From: a bacterium
GTDB taxonomy: Bacteria > JAMCPX01
DNA length: 9,604 bases
Assembly (NCBI GenBank): GCA_021789095.1
Contig: JAJYJX010000096.1
Span: 1-9,604 of the forward strand
Direction of reading: 5' to 3'
Shown: in pieces, positions 6,626-9,604 of the stretch
How positions within the stretch are numbered: the stretch's first letter is position 1
Layout of the letters: each line of letters starts with the position of its first letter
Position numbers and translations under genes: made by a program
The notes under the pieces: model-generated
Told to the model about the DNA's origin: nothing
Seen by the model: only the letters and a program-made list of their open reading frames with translations
Database searches by the model: none

Positions 6626-7617
6626 TAGAAAAACAATTTCAGAACAAAATGGATCCCGCCTGCCACCAGCATGGTAAACGGGAATGTAAACACCCATGCA
6701 TATACAATCTTTTTCCCTATCCCCCATTTTACCGCGGAAAGCCTTCTCGTAGAACCCACACCGAGTATACTCCCTGTTATGGCGTGCGTTGTGCTCACCG
6801 GCAGGCCAAAAGCGGCCGATACAAGAAGTACCGTTGCACTCGAGGTTTCGGCGGCAAACCCATGGACTGGGTGCAGCTTCAGGAGATTGACACCAAGGGT
6901 TTTTATAACCTTCCACCCTCCAAAGCTGGTACCGAGTGCCATGGCAAACGCACAGATACTGATGACCCATAACGGTACCTTAAACGTATTGATCATTCCT
7001 GCATTGATAAGCGCCATCGTGATTATACCCATTGTTTTCTGCGCATCGTTTGTGCCATGCATCAAAGCCATATACCCCGATGACAAGATCTGGAGCTTGC
7101 CGAATACCCTGTTTATCTTTGAGGGCGGTATGCTCTTCAGCAGCCACATAAGCAGCCACATTAAAAAAAAGCCGAAGATAAAACCGAAGAATGGAGAGAC
7201 TGCAAGTGAGATCAGGATTTTCAAAATACCCTCCGGCTTCAGGTAAGAAATATTTTGTGAGAATATTACTGCACCGATAATGCCGCCGATCAAGGAGTGG
7301 GAACTGCTTACCGGCAGCCCCATAAGGACCGTAATAACAGACCATATAAAAGCTGCAAGCATGGCCGAAAAGATCGCAATCTGACTCAGATGCTGGGGAG
7401 ATACTATGTCGCTGCCGATTGTCTTTGCCACCTTTGTACTCAAATAAGCACCGACGAAATTCAATACCGCTGCCATGATCACTGCAAAGAATGGTGATAA
7501 AACACGGGTCGAAACGACCGTTGCTATGGCATTTGCGGAATCATGCCATCCATTGGAGAAATCAAACAATAGGGCCATGATAATCACAACGACGAGAAGG
7601 AATTGCGGATTATGCAT
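6625..7617 (-). CDS. pit: PiT-family inorganic phosphate transporter
   Basis: This 330-residue, strongly hydrophobic protein is a PiT phosphate permease of the compact bacterial size. It has the two inverted repeats of the family: FSNGWHDSANAIATVVSTRVL (20-40) in the first half and HGTNDAQKTMGII (187-199) in the second, plus the paired GLPVSSSHSLIGG (100-112) and GLPVSTTHAITGS (271-283). The N[GD]xxDSANA and NDAQK motifs supply the phosphate and cation site. Relatives move phosphate, usually as a metal-phosphate complex or with Na+ or H+, into the cytoplasm without ATP. The gene overlaps the end of the DUF47 gene by eight bases, so the two are translationally coupled, which is a common arrangement. 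The TAG stop at 6625-6627 abuts a palindromic repeat. The coupling ion cannot be read from the sequence. Confidence 0.93.
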   Translation of the reverse strand: MHNPQFLLVVVIIMALLFDFSNGWHDSANAIATVVSTRVLSPFFAVIMAAVLNFVGAYLSTKVAKTIGSDIVSPQHLSQIAIFSAMLAAFIWSVITVLMGLPVSSSHSLIGGIIGAVIFSQNISYLKPEGILKILISLAVSPFFGFIFGFFLMWLLMWLLKSIPPSKINRVFGKLQILSSGYMALMHGTNDAQKTMGIITMALINAGMINTFKVPLWVISICAFAMALGTSFGGWKVIKTLGVNLLKLHPVHGFAAETSSATVLLVSAAFGLPVSTTHAITGSILGVGSTRRLSAVKWGIGKKIVYAWVFTFPFTMLVAGGIHFVLKLFF

Positions 7618-8233
7618 TTTTAAGAACTACACCTTCAATGATATTGGCTACATCTTCACACCTGTCGATAGCCATCTCTACGATTTCATAGATTTCCTTG
7701 AGCTTGATGATGTTGACCGGATCGGGCACATTGTCGAACAAAGACGTCATGGCCTTCCGTAACAACTGATCGCCTTCGTTTTCCACGGTATTGACCTCGA
7801 TGCAGCTCTTGAGTATTAACTGCGGGTTTTTCAGGTTCCTCAAATCTTTTACAGCCTGCTTCACCACTTTCATCGCTTTCTGTAGAGTCAGCGCAAGCTC
7901 TTTGATCTCCGGGTTGGGCTTTTGCACCCTGTAAAGCCACATCCTCTGTGATACGGCTTCCACAAAATCCATGATATCGTCCATCTTGGTAATTAGTTCG
8001 TGTATGTCTTCACGGTCAATGGGTGTTATAAAGGTCCTGTTGAGCTTGTCTATGGTCTGGTGGGTAATCTGGTCGGCTTCGTGTTCCAGATCCTTGATTT
8101 TCTTAACCTTCTCAGCTACATTCGTATAGTCGTCAAGAAGATTGAGCAGGGCAGCGATACCTTCTTCTATCTTCTGGGCCGCATCTTCAAAGAGGTCAAA
8201 AAACTTTTCATCCCTTGGAAAGAGTCTAATCAT
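7610..8233 (-). CDS. DUF47 (PhoU-like) phosphate transport accessory protein
   Basis: This 207-residue, all-helical protein matches the DUF47/PhoU-like family: it starts MIRLFPRDEKFFDLFEDAAQ and ends EIVEMAIDRCEDVANIIEGV. Two similar three-helix halves each carry an acidic cluster of the type that binds metal in PhoU proteins: EHEAD (50-54) and ENEGD (151-155). Family members encoded beside pit genes are thought to regulate phosphate uptake through the permease; the exact mechanism is not settled. It is cytoplasmic, with no signal peptide or membrane segment. The gene precedes pit and overlaps it by eight bases. I see no good Shine-Dalgarno before the ATG at 8233. The start is supported by the conserved N-terminal residues. 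Confidence 0.88.
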   Translation of the reverse strand: MIRLFPRDEKFFDLFEDAAQKIEEGIAALLNLLDDYTNVAEKVKKIKDLEHEADQITHQTIDKLNRTFITPIDREDIHELITKMDDIMDFVEAVSQRMWLYRVQKPNPEIKELALTLQKAMKVVKQAVKDLRNLKNPQLILKSCIEVNTVENEGDQLLRKAMTSLFDNVPDPVNIIKLKEIYEIVEMAIDRCEDVANIIEGVVLKNA

Positions 8234-8243
8234 ACTAGCTTAC

Positions 8244-8270
8244 GGTATAACCATGTACAATCCCCGTCAA
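8244..8270 (-). promoter_or_regulatory. Candidate promoter (proximal) of the DUF47-pit operon
   Basis: On the - strand, TTGACG (plus-strand 8265-8270) is followed after 15 bases by TATACC (8244-8249). The -10 ends ten bases before the ATG at 8233, so the leader would be only a few bases long. The spacing is two bases shorter than optimal. Confidence 0.3.
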
Positions 8271-8275
8271 GAAAA

Positions 8276-8303
8276 TGTATAAGTCAAATATACTGTATGC
8301 CAA
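8276..8303 (-). promoter_or_regulatory. Candidate promoter (distal) of the DUF47-pit operon
   Basis: On the - strand, TTGGCA (plus-strand 8298-8303) and TATACA (8276-8281) are 16 bases apart, close to a sigma-70 pattern. A transcript from here would have a leader of about 35 bases. It lies in the 78-base gap between the ribonuclease H gene and the DUF47 gene. I did not recognise a Pho box. Confidence 0.35.
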
Positions 8304-8311
8304 TATTTTCC

Positions 8312-8719
8312 TCAGGATTTTTCATCAATGGCCAGGTTAGCGAGTCTGTCCGCCTCTTTGTTCAACTCCCTTGGTATGTGATTCACGGTTATCTTGTCGA
8401 AGTTTACTGCAAGGCTCATATAGATCCTGAACAATTTCCTTATATTCGGGTTTTTTACAGCGTATCTACCATTGAGCTGATTTACAAGGAGTTGCGAATC
8501 GGAGTTGATCTTCAAACTTTTAATTCCGAGACTCCTGAGTGTTTCAAGGGCAAGGATGAGCGCACTGTACTCGGCGACATTGTTCGTTGCATGGCCAAGG
8601 TACTTTGTCAGGTAAACGGGCCCATCCTTTATGCCGTAGATAACAGCTCCGCACCCAGCCTTCCCGGGGTTGCCCCTTGATGCACCGTCAATAAATACTG
8701 TCACTTCATTCTTATCCAT
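8312..8719 (-). CDS. rnhA: Ribonuclease HI family protein
   Basis: This 135-residue protein has the RNase H fold and a complete catalytic set: D11 in FIDGASRGNPGKAG, E50 in NNVAEY, D74 in INSDSQLLV and D124 in NKEADRLANLA, with H114 in NHIPREL just before it. It should cleave the RNA strand of RNA-DNA hybrids with Mg2+ or Mn2+ in the cytoplasm. It is shorter than E. coli RNase HI (155 residues) and is closer to the compact group without the basic handle region, which is common in Firmicutes, archaea and many other phyla. I start it at the ATG at 8719, preceded by AAAGAG, because the conserved domain starts there. The frame stays open upstream, but that extension is only the translated palindrome at 8745-8772. 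The gene stands alone between the TPR and phosphate genes. Confidence 0.9.
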   Translation of the reverse strand: MDKNEVTVFIDGASRGNPGKAGCGAVIYGIKDGPVYLTKYLGHATNNVAEYSALILALETLRSLGIKSLKINSDSQLLVNQLNGRYAVKNPNIRKLFRIYMSLAVNFDKITVNHIPRELNKEADRLANLAIDEKS

Positions 8720-8744
8720 ATGCTGCTCTTTGTTTAAATTTATT

Positions 8745-8772
8745 GTAGGGGCGTATTGCAATACGCCCCTAC
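8745..8772. repeat. Perfect 28-bp palindrome GTAGGGGCG...CGCCCCTAC
   Basis: The half site GTAGGGGCGTATTG (8745-8758) is followed directly by its exact reverse complement, with no spacer. It lies 25 bases upstream of the rnhA-like ATG and 78 bases beyond the stop of the TPR gene. The ends are identical to those of the composite repeat at 6553-6625. It could form a hairpin in either transcript; on the - strand it is followed by AATAAATTT, a weak tail for a terminator. Confidence 0.8.
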
Positions 8773-8849
8773 GGTTATACATTTAATGCCGTTGTCAGCG
8801 ATGGTAGTGGTAAACATCCGTTCTCCCCTGCCTGTACTAATCCTATTTC

Positions 8850-9599
8850 TTATTTCTTGTCTTTTATGGAATCCAGCAGCCTTTTTGCAAGGGGTTTATC
8901 ATACCACACCCAGTCTCCCCTATAGGTCGGTGTCTCGAAGTTCATCACCTTTTCCAGGATCTCTCTTGCTTGCTCGTACTTGCCATCATTAATGTAAGCC
9001 GAACCCATTTCAGCCATTGAAAGTGTAAAGTTCGGGTCGCTTTTCAAAGACCTTTTAAAATAATCAATTGCCTTTGAGGCACTGCCCCCTGCTATCCACG
9101 GCAATTGATTATACATCTCGCCGTATGCCTCCAGTACCTCAGGTTCATTCGGGGCAAGCCTGTAGGCTTCATCGAGGTTCTTTCTGAAGGTAGGCAGCAT
9201 GAACAGCGAATTTAATATGCCCTTTACCTGGCCCATCCTGCCGAGATTTGCTGCATACCAGAAATAACCCATTGCACCCTTGGGATTAATTTTTATGGCC
9301 TGTTCACCGGCCGCCTTTCCTGCCTCATAATCCTTCAGTGCGTCCGTATGGGTCGGTTCAGCCTGATCACCAAGTGTAAGATAAACCCTTGATTGCATCC
9401 AGTAAGCCTCGTACAAGACATTGGTATCCTTGCTCTCCTTGACAATCTGATCAAACATGTCTATTGATTTCTGAAGATATGAAAGCCCCTTGTCATAATC
9501 ATAAAACACGTCTTCCGCTTCCTTGAGCGTAAACGCATATGACTTTACCGCAAAAACAAACGTCATAATAACCATCATTATCATTGTCGGTTTGCGCAT
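8850..9599 (-). CDS. Exported TPR protein, resembles TRAP transporter T component (TatT)
   Basis: This 249-residue protein has an N-terminal signal sequence (MRKPTMIMMV, hydrophobic to about residue 19, probable cleavage after YA at 21-22), so it is likely periplasmic. There is no lipobox cysteine. The rest is helical with TPR-like repeats: about 61-104 (AYWMQSRVYLTLGD...AIKINP), 153-189 (ASKAIDYFKRSLKSDPN) and 190-222 (SMAEMGSAYINDGKYEQARE). The segment GYFWYAANLGRMGQVKGIL (111-129) followed by LDEAYRLAPNEPEVLEAYG is characteristic of the TatT proteins that associate with some TRAP substrate-binding proteins. No other TRAP gene lies in the window, so that role is inferred from family resemblance. 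The ATG is five bases from the window edge, so the ribosome binding site and upstream gene are not visible; the basic residues right after the Met support this start. Confidence 0.7.
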   Translation of the reverse strand: MRKPTMIMMVIMTFVFAVKSYAFTLKEAEDVFYDYDKGLSYLQKSIDMFDQIVKESKDTNVLYEAYWMQSRVYLTLGDQAEPTHTDALKDYEAGKAAGEQAIKINPKGAMGYFWYAANLGRMGQVKGILNSLFMLPTFRKNLDEAYRLAPNEPEVLEAYGEMYNQLPWIAGGSASKAIDYFKRSLKSDPNFTLSMAEMGSAYINDGKYEQAREILEKVMNFETPTYRGDWVWYDKPLAKRLLDSIKDKK

Positions 9600-9604
9600 A
9601 GATC

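Noticed and set aside
8282-8311. Sigma-54 promoter (GG-N10-GC) at TTGGCA upstream of the DUF47 gene
   Set aside because: The GG is present, but no GC occurs at the required distance; the bases there are AT.
6553-8772. CRISPR-like repeats
   Set aside because: The palindromic copies are about 2 kb apart, flank ordinary genes and have no regular spacers or cas genes.
8720-8782. N-terminal extension of the ribonuclease H gene to 8782
   Set aside because: The extra 21 residues are largely the translation of the palindrome at 8745-8772 and precede the conserved domain; ATG 8719 has a plausible upstream AAAGAG.
8756-8992. A 78-residue + strand frame beginning in the palindrome
   Set aside because: It runs antisense into the TPR gene, has no ribosome binding site and begins within repeat sequence.

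Overview
The window looks like chromosomal DNA of an anaerobic or microaerophilic Gram-negative bacterium. The evidence is an electron-bifurcating Nfn-type flavoprotein, an exported tetraheme c-type cytochrome, and an NtrY/NtrX-like two-component system with an intact sigma-54 contact motif. Base composition appears moderate (mid-40s % G+C by eye, not computed). Nitrospirota or Desulfobacterota would fit, but this is a weak inference; there is no rRNA or other marker gene. Coding density is high and no gene-free stretch exceeds about 210 bases.

Layout. Positions 1-2061 (+ strand): the 3' end of nfnA, complete nfnB and a tetraheme cytochrome c554-family gene, packed with gaps of 1 and 14 bases and closed by a strong Rho-independent terminator (2089-2124). 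Everything to the right is on the - strand. Read from right to left: a TPR lipoprotein/periplasmic-type protein resembling the TRAP transporter T component (8850-9599), a ribonuclease HI-like gene (8312-8719), a DUF47/PhoU-like protein overlapping a PiT phosphate transporter (8233 to 6625), and a three-gene regulatory operon. That operon encodes an NtrY-like sensor kinase, an NtrX-like sigma-54 activator and a degenerate Crp-like cNMP-domain protein (6414 to 2220). Both junctions in it are one-base stop/start overlaps (TAATG, TGATG).

How the parts work together. Nfn couples NADH, NADPH and ferredoxin pools in the cytoplasm; the adjacent cytochrome would act outside the membrane, so their pairing is functionally unexplained. 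DUF47 plus PiT is a well-known phosphate uptake pair. The kinase, regulator and cNMP-domain protein are probably made in a fixed ratio as one signalling module.

Between genes there is a small family of palindromes with GTAGGGGCG / CGCCCCTAC ends (6553-6625 and 8745-8772). The first abuts the pit stop codon. The nfn-operon terminator has a related GGGCG-type stem. No CRISPR array, tRNA, rRNA, transposase or phage gene was seen, and I found no convincing defence or other wholly new system. The most unusual points are the coupled NtrY-NtrX-cNMP trio, the Nfn-cytochrome pairing, possible leaderless starts for two - strand operons, and the palindromic repeats.
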